This document shows positions 14,229 through 23,143 of a stretch of DNA of 34,364 nt, one piece after another; positions within the stretch are counted from its first letter, which is position 1, and every line of letters starts with the position of its first letter. Source of the stretch: Candidatus Caccomonas pullistercoris (GTDB taxonomy: Bacteria > Bacteroidota > Bacteroidia > Bacteroidales > Bacteroidaceae); contig DVNY01000160.1 in assembly GCA_018714085.1 (NCBI GenBank), forward strand, positions 1 through 34,364, given 5' to 3'. The notes under the pieces are model-generated. The model saw only the letters and a list, made by a program, of their open reading frames with translations. It made no database searches and was not told the origin of the DNA. The translations under genes and the position numbers were made by a program.

Positions 14229-16334
14229 GTGGCCATCCGAAATTATTTATACCAGGACATTACGTATCTCAAAGGCGTAGGCCCCGAACGCGCCAAGCTG
14301 CTTGCAGGCGAGCTTGACGTGAGGAGCGTGCGTGACTTGTTGTATAATTTCCCGTATAAGTATATCGATCGCACGGTCGTGCACCACGTGAACGAGATAC
14401 ACGAAGGAATGCCCTACGTGCAGCTCCAAGGACGCATTGTTGACTATGAGGTGGAAGGGGTCGGTCGCAAGCAGCGCCTGAAAGCCATGTTTTCCGACGG
14501 GACGGGTATGGTGGAATTCGTGTGGTTCAATGCTTACAAACGGGTGGAGACTAACTATAAAATAGGTCAGCCACTCGTCGTGTTAGGCAAGCCGACGTTC
14601 TACAACGGGCACATCTCGTTTGCCCATCCCGAGCTTGAGCACGCAGAGAAGTTCAAAGCGGAAGCATGCGCGTTTCAGCCCCATTATCGGATTACGGAGC
14701 GGATGAAGCGGCATAACTTCACGTCGCGGACGATGGCCGACATCGTGCGCACCGCTTTTTCCAATCTGCCTGCTTGTGAGCCAGAAGAGAGCCTTCCGGC
14801 TTATCTCACGGAGCGTTACCGCCTGTGCCCGTTGGCACCGTCGTTGCGGACGTTGCATTTTCCGCAGAAGACGGAAGACCTGGCACAGGCTGAACGACGT
14901 TTGAAGTTCGACGAACTGTTCTTCTTGCAGTTAGACATTCTTCGTTATGCGAAGAACCGGAAAATGAAGTTCCGTGGTTTTGTCTTTTCCAAGGTCGGTG
15001 ACCTTTTCATGCAGTTTTATCGCGAGAAGCTCCCCTTTGAGTTGACAGACGCGCAGAAGCGCGTGATGAAGGAAATCCGTGCCGATTTAGGCAGTGGCCG
15101 CCAGATGAACCGCCTGTTGCATGGGGACGTCGGTTCAGGCAAGACGATGGTGGCTCTCATGGCTTGCCTCATTGCCGTGGACAACGGATATCAGTCATGC
15201 TTGATGGCTCCCACTGAAATCCTGGCCGAGCAGCATTATGCGACGCTTGTCCAAATGACAGACGGGCTCCCCATCCGTGTCGAACTGTTGACCGGAAGTG
15301 TCAAAGGGAAACGACGCGAGGCCGTGTTGGCCGGTCTGGCCGATGGCTCTGTCAATCTCTTGGTTGGTACGCATGCCGTCATCGAACCGACGGTTGCTTT
15401 CTTGAACCTTGGGCTTGTCGTGATAGACGAGCAGCATCGTTTCGGCGTGGAGCAACGGGCTAAGTTGTGGAGCAAGAACGTCAATCCGCCGCACATCCTC
15501 GTCATGACAGCCACGCCGATTCCCCGTACGCTGGCCATGACGGTTTATGGCGACCTCGATGTCTCGGTCATTGATCAGTTGCCCGCAGGGCGGAAACCGA
15601 TCCGGACGCTCCATTATTATTCTGACCGCCTCGATTTGCTTTACGACGGTATGCGCAAGGAACTTCAAAAAGGGCGGCAGGTGTATGTGGTCTATCCTCT
15701 GATTGAAGAGAGTGAGCGAAGCGATTTGAAAAATCTTGAAACCGGTTTCGGGGCAATGTGCGAGGCTTTCCCGGACTATAAGGTCGGAAAGTTACACGGG
15801 AAGATGAAACCTCAGGAAAAAGATGCCGCAATGCAGGCTTTCCTGCGGCGAGAGACGCAGATACTTGTCAGTACGACAGTCATTGAAGTGGGGGTGAACG
15901 TGCCTAATGCCACGGTGATGGTCATACAAGATGCAGAACGCTTCGGGCTGGCGCAGTTGCATCAGCTGCGGGGACGTGTCGGCCGGGGAGGCGACCAGTC
16001 ATACTGCATCTTGGTGACGGGCTACAAGTTGGGCGACTCAACGCGCAGGCGCATCGGCGTCATGGTGGAGACGACGGATGGTTTCCGCATAGCCGAAGAG
16101 GATTTGAAATTGCGCGGTCCCGGCGATCTCGAAGGAACGCAGCAAAGCGGACTGCCATTTGATTTGAAGATCGCAAACGTGGTTCGCGACGTCGATCTGT
16201 TGTCTGTGGCACGCGAGGCGGCCGAAGAGGTCTTGCGGGTCGACCCTTACGAAAACCTGCCACAGCACAGCATGATATGGTCGACCCTTCGCCAGTGGCG
16301 GGGGCGTAATGTCAATTTTTCTGCCATCAGTTGA
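14229..16334 (+). CDS. recG: ATP-dependent DNA helicase RecG
   Basis: Remodels stalled replication forks and recombination intermediates. The N-terminal wedge/OB domain (about residues 1-230) starts with the typical ITYLKGVGPERAKLL. Motor motifs follow: Walker A GDVGSGKT (299-306, K305), the RecG box IDEQHRFG (D400-H403), MTATPIPRTLA, and the second RecA lobe with STTVIEVGVNVPNA and QLRGRVGRGG. Full length at 701 aa. The start is a GTG (residues AIRNYLYQ follow); no ATG lies closer to the expected N-terminus. Third gene of the pdxJ unit. No clear terminator hairpin follows. Confidence 0.96.
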   Translation: MAIRNYLYQDITYLKGVGPERAKLLAGELDVRSVRDLLYNFPYKYIDRTVVHHVNEIHEGMPYVQLQGRIVDYEVEGVGRKQRLKAMFSDGTGMVEFVWFNAYKRVETNYKIGQPLVVLGKPTFYNGHISFAHPELEHAEKFKAEACAFQPHYRITERMKRHNFTSRTMADIVRTAFSNLPACEPEESLPAYLTERYRLCPLAPSLRTLHFPQKTEDLAQAERRLKFDELFFLQLDILRYAKNRKMKFRGFVFSKVGDLFMQFYREKLPFELTDAQKRVMKEIRADLGSGRQMNRLLHGDVGSGKTMVALMACLIAVDNGYQSCLMAPTEILAEQHYATLVQMTDGLPIRVELLTGSVKGKRREAVLAGLADGSVNLLVGTHAVIEPTVAFLNLGLVVIDEQHRFGVEQRAKLWSKNVNPPHILVMTATPIPRTLAMTVYGDLDVSVIDQLPAGRKPIRTLHYYSDRLDLLYDGMRKELQKGRQVYVVYPLIEESERSDLKNLETGFGAMCEAFPDYKVGKLHGKMKPQEKDAAMQAFLRRETQILVSTTVIEVGVNVPNATVMVIQDAERFGLAQLHQLRGRVGRGGDQSYCILVTGYKLGDSTRRRIGVMVETTDGFRIAEEDLKLRGPGDLEGTQQSGLPFDLKIANVVRDVDLLSVAREAAEEVLRVDPYENLPQHSMIWSTLRQWRGRNVNFSAIS

Positions 16335-16476
16335 ATCTTTTTTTGAGTGGGGTGTTTTTTATGTCCGCCCTGCACGTTATCCCTTATTTGTTTCCTAACC
16401 TCGGGCTTGCTGTTCCCACGTAGCGTGTACAGCTATTAATATATATAGGTGGCCATTTGCGCTGAACGATCGCTTT

Positions 16477-16543
16477 GACAGAATTTTCTGTCGCTGCGAC
16501 AGGAATTTCTGTCAAAGCGACAGGATTTATCGTGCCGGCTGTC
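16477..16543. repeat. 21-bp periodic GACAG/CTGTC array, locus 3
   Basis: Clearest copy of the family. GACAG starts at 16477, 16498 and 16519; CTGTC starts at 16488, 16509 and 16539. Steps are 11, 10, 11, 10 and 20 bp. It can be read as a 21-bp tandem repeat (GACAGAATTTTCTGTCGCTGC, then GACAGGAATTTCTGTCAAAGC, then a diverged third unit) or as alternating inverted pentamers on one helical face. It lies in the 463-bp gap between recG and gdhA, about 180 bp upstream of the gdhA promoter. Apart from this array and that promoter I see nothing in the gap. Confidence 0.8.
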
Positions 16544-16724
16544 AGTGACGGACAAGCAGGATTCCGGGCGTTGCACAAGGGATGCCCTGCATGAACCGTT
16601 CCTCGTGAGCGATGCAGGTGCCTTCGAACCGCTTGTTGGCTGGCTCTCAGCAAGACCAGAACGCTTGATAATGGGCGATGATGTTGTCTTTTTGAAAGCC
16701 ATCGTTATTTTTACATACTTAATC

Positions 16725-16755
16725 GTTGTTTTTAATTCCAAAAGTATTACCTTTG
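16725..16755 (+). promoter_or_regulatory. Promoter of gdhA
   Basis: GTTG (16725-16728), 19 nt, TACCTTTG (16748-16755), close to the Bacteroidetes consensus, in an AT-rich stretch. Predicts a start near 16761 and a leader of about 37 nt. Confidence 0.8.
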
Positions 16756-16797
16756 CAAACGAAATCAGAATATAACGAAACGTTTATCAAATAAAGT

Positions 16798-18132
16798 ATG
16801 AAAGCAGCAGAAGTCTTAGACACCCTGAAACGCCGTTTCCCGGGTGAGGCGGAGTACCACCAGGCCGTTCAAGAGGTCTTGGAAACCATCGAAGATGTCT
16901 ACAACGAACATCCTGAGTTTGAAAAAGCGAATTTGATCGAGCGTCTGTGCATTCCAGACCGCATCTTCTCCTTCCGCGTGACTTGGGTGGACGACAGCGG
17001 CCGGGTGCAGACCAACATGGGTTACCGCATACAGCACAACAATGCCATCGGCCCGTACAAGGGAGGCATACGTTTCCACTCTTCGGTCAACCAGTCCATC
17101 CTGAAATTCCTGGCTTTCGAACAGACGTTTAAGAACGCATTGACAACGCTGCCGATGGGTGGCGGAAAAGGTGGTTCGGATTTCAGCCCGCGCGGAAAGT
17201 CGAATGCGGAAATCATGCGTTTCTGCCAGGCGTTCATGATGGAACTCTGGCGCCATATCGGCCCGGACACGGACGTGCCTGCTGGCGACATCGGTGTCGG
17301 CGGACGTGAAGTGGGTTATATGTACGGAATGTATAAGAAGATGGCCCGGGAGAATACCGGAACGCTGACTGGCAAAGGACTTGAATTTGGCGGATCGCTG
17401 ATCCGCCCCGAAGCCACTGGCTATGGTAATGTGTATTTCTTGCTCGAAATGCTCAAAACACGAGGGATTGACCTGAAAGGCAAAGTCGTTACGATCTCAG
17501 GCTCGGGCAATGTGGCCCAGTATACGGTTGAAAAACTCATCGAACTGGGAGCCAAGGTCGTGACGATGTCCGACTCCGACGGATACATCTATGACCCGGA
17601 TGGCATCGACCGCGAGAAGCTCGACTATATCATGGAGTTGAAGAACCTTTATCGTGGCCGTATCCGCGAATATGCCGAGCATTATGATGTGAAGTATGTC
17701 CCCGGCGCGCGTCCTTGGGGAGAGAAGTGCGACATCGCCATGCCGAGCGCAACGCAGAACGAACTGACGGGCGAAGACGCCAAGACACTTCTGGCAAACG
17801 GCTGTTTCGCCGTGAGCGAGGGTGCCAACATGCCGTCAACGCCTGAGGCTATCGACGCTTTCCTCGAAGCCAAGATCCTTTACGCTCCGGGTAAGGCTGC
17901 CAACGCCGGCGGTGTGTCTGTGTCGGGACTTGAAATGACGCAGAACGCGCAGAAGCTCAGCTGGACCGCCGAGGAGGTCGACCAGCGTCTTCACCAGATT
18001 ATGCAAAATATACATGCGCAGTGCGTGAAATTCGGTACGCAGCCAGACGGTTATGTGAACTACGTCCGGGGGGCCAATGTGGCCGGTTTCATGAAAGTGG
18101 CCCGTGCGATGATGGCTCAGGGTATTCTCTGA
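16798..18132 (+). CDS. gdhA: Glutamate dehydrogenase (hexameric, probably NADP-specific)
   Basis: Reversibly aminates 2-oxoglutarate to glutamate, a main route of ammonia assimilation in Bacteroidetes. Residues include K88 in IGPYKGGIRFH, the catalytic Lys K124 in LPMGGGKGGSDF, and DVPAGDIGVGGRE. The C-terminal Rossmann domain has GSGNVAQYTVEKL. The 444-aa length matches E. coli GdhA-type class I enzymes. NADP preference is inferred from that similarity, not from a tested residue. Single-gene unit with its own promoter and a very long hairpin terminator. Confidence 0.96.
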   Translation: MKAAEVLDTLKRRFPGEAEYHQAVQEVLETIEDVYNEHPEFEKANLIERLCIPDRIFSFRVTWVDDSGRVQTNMGYRIQHNNAIGPYKGGIRFHSSVNQSILKFLAFEQTFKNALTTLPMGGGKGGSDFSPRGKSNAEIMRFCQAFMMELWRHIGPDTDVPAGDIGVGGREVGYMYGMYKKMARENTGTLTGKGLEFGGSLIRPEATGYGNVYFLLEMLKTRGIDLKGKVVTISGSGNVAQYTVEKLIELGAKVVTMSDSDGYIYDPDGIDREKLDYIMELKNLYRGRIREYAEHYDVKYVPGARPWGEKCDIAMPSATQNELTGEDAKTLLANGCFAVSEGANMPSTPEAIDAFLEAKILYAPGKAANAGGVSVSGLEMTQNAQKLSWTAEEVDQRLHQIMQNIHAQCVKFGTQPDGYVNYVRGANVAGFMKVARAMMAQGIL

Positions 18133-18150
18133 GAACGATTGACACATATA

Positions 18151-18208
18151 CCTCAACAAGAGCAAGGGCGGCTTCCTGAACCGGAAGCCGCCCTTGCTCT
18201 TGTTGAGG
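18151..18208. terminator. 26-bp perfect hairpin between gdhA and mutL
   Basis: CCTCAACAAGAGCAAGGGCGGCTTCC (18151-18176) pairs perfectly with 18183-18208 across a 6-nt loop, TGAACC. It separates converging gdhA (+) and the guaB-mutL operon (-) and probably stops both. No long U-tract follows on either strand, so stem length may compensate or the element may also stabilise RNA ends. Confidence 0.8.
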
Positions 18209-18268
18209 TCTTGGCACGTGTGAGCCACTCACGGTTCGGCCGTGCCAAGGATGCTTGCGCATAGTGAA

Positions 18269-20119
18269 TCAGCCGAACAGCCGGTCTATGTTTTCCTGCG
18301 GGATGATGACAATGACCGTCTTTCCGTCCGGGGTATAGTTGGGTGTTTCACAGGCAAACAGTTGTTCAACGAGGGCTTTTATTTCTTTTTCTCCCAATGC
18401 CTGACCTATGGGAACCGCCACTTTCTTGGCCAAGGCGAAAGCTATCGTGTGGTAGATTTCGTCACCGAGGTTTTTGCTGTTTCCTTGGGCGATTTCTTCG
18501 ACAATGTTGAGCAACAGCTGCACAGGGTCGAGGCCTTCGGTGCCGGAGGGGACTCCGTTGACGGCATAGCTGCCGCCACCCATCGGAGAGAGGTCGAACC
18601 CGATGTATTTCAGCTGATCCATGACATCGGTCAGGAGTTTGGCTTGCGAGGGGGGCACTTGCAGCATTTGAGGGAACAGCACCCCTTGTGACAATCCGTG
18701 CTGTTCTTCAATGTTGCGCTTGTAGTGCTCGTAAAGGATACGGATGTGGGCACGGTGCTGATCGATGAGCATGAGGCCGGACTTGACGGAGGTGATCAGG
18801 AAACGGCCCTTGAATTGGATGAAGTTTGTGTCCACACTCTCCCAATCTGTTGTCGTGTCCTCGAAAAGGCTGTCTGGAGCATCCGGCGGTGTTGTCTCTT
18901 CATCGTGGCAGTCCGTTGATGTTGAGGGAGACTGTCGCAATGTGTCGTATAACTCTTTCCAATGTGTGGCTCCGCCGTTTGGCGCTGCGTGTGCTTGCTG
19001 GGCAGTTGGATGGTCAAAGGGGTTGTAGCCGGTGTCAACTTTGACCGACGGGATCGCAGTGTGTTTGTTGTCTGCGAAAGCGGGAATGTCCGGGCGGAAA
19101 CTGACATCGAAATCAATGGTCGGTACGGATGAGAATTTGCCCAAAGCCTCGCGCACCGCAGCCACGATGATGTGCCAGATCTCTTGGTCGTCCTCGAATT
19201 TTATCTCTGTTTTCGTTGGATGGATATTGACGTCGATGCGGGCAGGGTCAACGTTTATGTGGATGAAGAAAGGGATGTTTTCGCCTTCGGGGATTAAGCG
19301 GTCATAGGCGGACAGCACGGCTCGTGTGAAGTAAGGATGCCGCATATAGCGACCGTTGACAAAGAAAAATTGCTGTGCTCCTTTCTTCCTTGAACTCTCT
19401 GGCGTACCGATGAAACCGTCAAGCTTGGCAAGCGAGGTGTCGACATGGATGGGGATAAGGTTCTTGTCGAGTTTCTTCCCGAAGATGCCGAGAATGCGTT
19501 GACGCAGTTTGCCGGCCGACAGGTTGAGCAGGCAGCTCCCTTCGTTGTAGAGCTGCATGGAAACGGCTGGATTGGCCAATGCAATGCGTTCGAATTCGTT
19601 CAGGATGTTGCTTAGTTCCGTTTGGTTGGATTTGAGGAATTTACGCCGGGCCGGGATGTTGTAGAAGAGATTGCTGACCGTGAAATTGGCGCCTACGGAA
19701 CAGGCTGTGGGCTCTTGTTCTATGATTTTCGAACCTTCGATGACAAGGCGTGTTCCCAGTTCTTCTTCGGCAGTACGCGTTTTCAGTTCAACCTGCGCTA
19801 CGGCGACAATAGAAGGCAGGGCTTCTCCTCGGAAGCCCATGGTGTGGAGAGCGTACAAGTCTGTGACATTCCGGATTTTCGACGTGGCATGTCGTTCGAA
19901 AGCTAAGCGCGCGTCTGTCTCCGAAAGTCCGCAACCGTTGTCGACTACTTGGATGCTGGTTTTCCCTGCGTTCACGATCCACACCTGAATGAGCGAAGCA
20001 CCGGCGTCTATGGCGTTTTCGACCAATTCTTTGATGACGGATGCAGGGCGTTGGATGACTTCTCCTGCTGCAATTTGGTTGGCGACGGAGTCCGGCAAAA
20101 GTTGAATGTTTCCTCCCAT
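18269..20119 (-). CDS. mutL: DNA mismatch repair protein MutL
   Basis: Links MutS mismatch recognition to strand removal. I start it at the ATG at 20119 (MGGNIQLLPDSVANQIAAGEVIQRP), the canonical MutL opening; the track's extra 32 residues overlap the preceding gene. The GHKL ATPase (about 1-330) has ELVENAIDAGA, DNGCG and TMGFRGEALPSI. The C-terminal dimerisation domain carries IDQHRAHIRILYE (D453 on) where endonuclease-type MutL has DQHAxxExxxxE: Ala is Arg and the first Glu is Ile. The terminal ACR and CPHGRP-like motifs are also not recognisable (ACETPNYTPDGKT). So it appears to lack the metal-dependent nicking site. 616 aa, full length. Last gene of the guaB operon, 11 nt after the OstA-like gene. 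Confidence 0.95.
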   Translation of the reverse strand: MGGNIQLLPDSVANQIAAGEVIQRPASVIKELVENAIDAGASLIQVWIVNAGKTSIQVVDNGCGLSETDARLAFERHATSKIRNVTDLYALHTMGFRGEALPSIVAVAQVELKTRTAEEELGTRLVIEGSKIIEQEPTACSVGANFTVSNLFYNIPARRKFLKSNQTELSNILNEFERIALANPAVSMQLYNEGSCLLNLSAGKLRQRILGIFGKKLDKNLIPIHVDTSLAKLDGFIGTPESSRKKGAQQFFFVNGRYMRHPYFTRAVLSAYDRLIPEGENIPFFIHINVDPARIDVNIHPTKTEIKFEDDQEIWHIIVAAVREALGKFSSVPTIDFDVSFRPDIPAFADNKHTAIPSVKVDTGYNPFDHPTAQQAHAAPNGGATHWKELYDTLRQSPSTSTDCHDEETTPPDAPDSLFEDTTTDWESVDTNFIQFKGRFLITSVKSGLMLIDQHRAHIRILYEHYKRNIEEQHGLSQGVLFPQMLQVPPSQAKLLTDVMDQLKYIGFDLSPMGGGSYAVNGVPSGTEGLDPVQLLLNIVEEIAQGNSKNLGDEIYHTIAFALAKKVAVPIGQALGEKEIKALVEQLFACETPNYTPDGKTVIVIIPQENIDRLFG

Positions 20120-20130
20120 GGTTTGTTTGG

Positions 20131-21765
20131 TTACGCTTTTTTGCCTAAGGTTTGCAGCGGTGCGGAGCGCCGTATCTGCTTTTTGAGCTCTGTTCCGGCT
20201 TTCTTTGGCCTCCACTCAAACAAGTCGAACTTGTCGCGGGGCCGAATGTAGTCGAACCAAGCGAAGTTTTCGAGTCTGAGTTTGTCGTTGGGAATGATGG
20301 AAATGTCGTAGAAAGTGCCGGTCGCTTCGGGAGTCCATATCCTTTTGAGCTTTCGGTTTTCCATGAACATCCGCAGTTGGCTCGTTTCAGTATAGTTCAG
20401 TCCGACGATGACGCTATCCTCGTCGAGTGGATAGTAGATAACGTAGACGTTGCCCTCCGCTTGGTTTTCCCGGATCTCTCCGTTTTTGAAGTATGACTTC
20501 ATGACTTGACTCGTCACCTGGTTGTAGTGAATGCTGTCGAACTGTTCAATTAGCAGGGCTTGGTTCTCAACACGCACGCTGTCTATGGTGGAGTCGTTGA
20601 GGAAAGTATAGATTTCCTCACCGAGCAGTTGCTGCTTATTGTTCCATACTATGGGATCCCGGTACATGGCCATCCGCCGGATACCAGTGTTGTAGACGAG
20701 CGAGTCGCAGACGGCCTGCACGTCCGAGCGGTAGGCGCGGACGTGGAAGTAGCCGTGCAGCACGCGATAGACGGAGTCGGTGTCCATGTTGTAAGTGAAC
20801 AGACGGAGCGTGTCTGCATGTACGAATAGCGTGTCGGTGATGTTGGAATAATCTTTGAGCAAGGCTTTGTCCGTGGCGTAGGCTTGGCCGGTCAGTTCGT
20901 TGTATTGGCAGTATTCACCAGTGAGCATGTTCTTGTTGGCTTTGTCATCGTATATGACGTTGCCGAAAGCGCGCATCATGCCGCTTTGTTTGTCATATGA
21001 GATGCTGTCGCCTACCATTTGCCGGCCGTTTTTGTTGGCCACTACGGAGCGATCCATCAGGCGGACGTTCTCGCTGGTGGTGTTGTAGTAGGCATGTTCT
21101 GTGTAGATGTTGTTTTCCTTGTCCTTGATGTTTGACGGACCCATCACCTCGGCCCATTTGGTTTGCGTGTTGTAGTGCAGGGTATCGGAAGTGAGGTCGA
21201 ACTTCGGGCTGGTGAGGTGGACGTTGTAGTTGAAGAGGGCTTCTTTTGTGTTGAGGAAGTATTCGCCCCAGTCAGACGTCAGGACGTTGTCGCCGTCGAC
21301 GAGGCGGCCACCCTCGAAAAAATAACCGATGTTGTAAAGGCGGTCGTAGTTGAGGCTGTCTGTGTAAAGTGTGGATTCGCGGTGCTTCATCACGACGTTG
21401 TGCCGGACTTGTGCGAGTTGCGTGTTCCCGTCGTAAAAAAGATTGTCGCCCGTCAGCGAGAGTGTGTCGCCTTGGATGATTTTCACATGTCCGAACGCTT
21501 CGACGGAGTTTGTCGTTTCGTACTGGTATGCGCTGTCGCAGTACATTTGGATGCCGTTATGGAACAAATGTACATTGCCCGTGAGGATACGGGCGTCGGG
21601 GTTGAGAAACTGGTTATGCCTGAGGTTGTCCGAGTGGATGAGTTCGACGATGTCCTTGCTCGGCGTTCTCGGCCTGTCGGTTTGAGAGAAAGCATAGGCT
21701 TGGACAAGGAAGAGGAACATCCCGGTCCAAGCCATCCTAAGTAAGTATGAGTGACGGCTCATCAC
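20131..21765 (-). CDS. OstA-like (LptA/LptD N-terminal family) periplasmic protein
   Basis: Predicted periplasmic beta-jellyroll protein of the OstA/LptA fold, with an N-terminal signal (about residues 1-27, LLRMAWTGMFLFLVQAYAFSQ). Repeated strands such as ARILTGNVHLFHNGIQMYCDSA, VEAFGHVKIIQGDTLSLTGDNLFY and MRAFGNVIYDDKANKNMLTGEY are typical OstA repeats. At 544 aa it is much longer than LptA but has no LptD-type beta-barrel. A role in moving LPS across the periplasm is inferred from the family. The next codon is also ATG-like (MM); either M can start. It starts 13 nt after surA ends and is followed 11 nt later by mutL. Confidence 0.85.
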   Translation of the reverse strand: MMSRHSYLLRMAWTGMFLFLVQAYAFSQTDRPRTPSKDIVELIHSDNLRHNQFLNPDARILTGNVHLFHNGIQMYCDSAYQYETTNSVEAFGHVKIIQGDTLSLTGDNLFYDGNTQLAQVRHNVVMKHRESTLYTDSLNYDRLYNIGYFFEGGRLVDGDNVLTSDWGEYFLNTKEALFNYNVHLTSPKFDLTSDTLHYNTQTKWAEVMGPSNIKDKENNIYTEHAYYNTTSENVRLMDRSVVANKNGRQMVGDSISYDKQSGMMRAFGNVIYDDKANKNMLTGEYCQYNELTGQAYATDKALLKDYSNITDTLFVHADTLRLFTYNMDTDSVYRVLHGYFHVRAYRSDVQAVCDSLVYNTGIRRMAMYRDPIVWNNKQQLLGEEIYTFLNDSTIDSVRVENQALLIEQFDSIHYNQVTSQVMKSYFKNGEIRENQAEGNVYVIYYPLDEDSVIVGLNYTETSQLRMFMENRKLKRIWTPEATGTFYDISIIPNDKLRLENFAWFDYIRPRDKFDLFEWRPKKAGTELKKQIRRSAPLQTLGKKA

Positions 21766-21778
21766 GTAGTCACGTTTA

Positions 21779-23143
21779 TCATTTTTGCCACCCGGAGTAT
21801 TTCAGGTCGCATTCTGCGATTTCCGGGTTCATTCTGACGTAAGTTGTCTTTAACTTGTCTTTTATCCATTGCTCAATTTTTTCTTCGCGGCGTTTAGCCA
21901 GTACTCGGTCTTTGAGCAGTTGGAAATCTTCTTGCATGTTGGCGCGGTGGCGTTCGATGCGGTTCTTGACTTTGACGATGGCACAAACTTCCTGACCGCC
22001 GTTCTTGATCATTGTGAACGGCTGGGAAATCTCGCCTGTTTTAAGTGTGTCGACGACTTTGGCGACGTCTTGGGGCAAGTCCTGCATTTTGAAGCGCGAC
22101 GTTCTCTCTCCCATTTCCTCGTCCACGTTAACCATGATGCCATGGTTGTTACGTGTGTCTTTATCGTCAGATATGTAGGCAGCACCTTCGTCGAAAGAGA
22201 ATTTTCCTGCACGGATGTCGTTGCCGATGGAGTCCAAGCGCGACAGTGCCTTGTCTATTTCGTCTTGTGGAACTTCGGGCTTCAACAAGATGTGGCGGAC
22301 GTTGACCTTGTCGCCCTGTCTGCCAATAAGTTGTATGATATGGTAGCCATATTCTGTCTTGACGATCTTCGACACTTTCTTGGGATCTGTAAGGCTGAAT
22401 GCCACGTTCGCAAATTCCGGGGCGAGTGCCGTGCGGTTCATGTAGCCAAGTTCTCCGCCATTCCGGGCGCTGCCGTCTTGTGAGTAAAGCATTGCGAGTG
22501 TGGAAAACTCTGTCTCGCCTTCGTTCACGCGGCGTGCGTATTCGCGCAGCTGATTTTCTACGCGTTCAACCTCTTTCCGAGGTACCTCTGGCGTTTGTGT
22601 GATGATTTGCACTTCCACTTGTGTCGGGACAAGGGGAAGGCTGTCTTCGGGCATGTCTTTGTAGAATAGGCGGACTTCGGCGGGAGTGACCTTCACGTTT
22701 TCCACAATCTTTTGTTGCATTCGTTGGATGCGTAGGTTGTTGCGTGCGGGCTCACGCCACATTTCGCGGAGCTGACGCATCGTCTTCTTTGTGAATTGTT
22801 CAATGCGTTCCGTAGATCCGAAGTTTTGCAAGTATTGATTCTCACGGAAGCTGATTTCCGATTGTACCTCAGTCTCGGTCACTTCTATGCTGTCGATTTC
22901 CGCTTGATGCAGGAAGAGCTTCTGTACGGCAATCAGTTCTGCGATCCGGCAAAATGGGTCGCCGTCGTATTGCTGCCCGCTGAGTTCTGCATTCAGGCGT
23001 TCGGCTTCCACGTCGGAGCGAAGAATCGGATCGTCACCGACAATCCAAATCACCTCGTCGACAATGTTGTTTTGTGCTCCTGCTGAAATACCACAGGCCA
23101 AACTCATGACGAGGATGGAGGCCAGTTTTCTGATTTTAGTCAT
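21779..23143 (-). CDS. SurA-like periplasmic peptidyl-prolyl isomerase/chaperone
   Basis: Predicted periplasmic chaperone for outer-membrane proteins. Signal peptide about residues 1-24 (LASILVMSLACGISAGAQ). A SurA-type N-terminal helical region follows (VDEVIWIVGDDPILRSDVEAE), then a parvulin (PpiC) domain about 175-270 with YSQDGSARNGGELGYMNR and TEYGYHIIQLIGRQG. A second, more diverged parvulin unit (about 275-385) begins VNVRHILLKPEV. 454 aa, close to SurA. Its start overlaps the stop of the upstream PpiC gene by 8 nt, suggesting translational coupling. Confidence 0.9.
   Translation of the reverse strand: MTKIRKLASILVMSLACGISAGAQNNIVDEVIWIVGDDPILRSDVEAERLNAELSGQQYDGDPFCRIAELIAVQKLFLHQAEIDSIEVTETEVQSEISFRENQYLQNFGSTERIEQFTKKTMRQLREMWREPARNNLRIQRMQQKIVENVKVTPAEVRLFYKDMPEDSLPLVPTQVEVQIITQTPEVPRKEVERVENQLREYARRVNEGETEFSTLAMLYSQDGSARNGGELGYMNRTALAPEFANVAFSLTDPKKVSKIVKTEYGYHIIQLIGRQGDKVNVRHILLKPEVPQDEIDKALSRLDSIGNDIRAGKFSFDEGAAYISDDKDTRNNHGIMVNVDEEMGERTSRFKMQDLPQDVAKVVDTLKTGEISQPFTMIKNGGQEVCAIVKVKNRIERHRANMQEDFQLLKDRVLAKRREEKIEQWIKDKLKTTYVRMNPEIAECDLKYSGWQK

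Noticed and set aside
16477-16543. GACAG array as a CRISPR or as coding sequence
   Set aside because: Units are 21 bp with no unique spacers and no cas genes nearby. The in-frame translations (DRNSCRS/DRKFCQS) merely reflect 21 being a multiple of 3.
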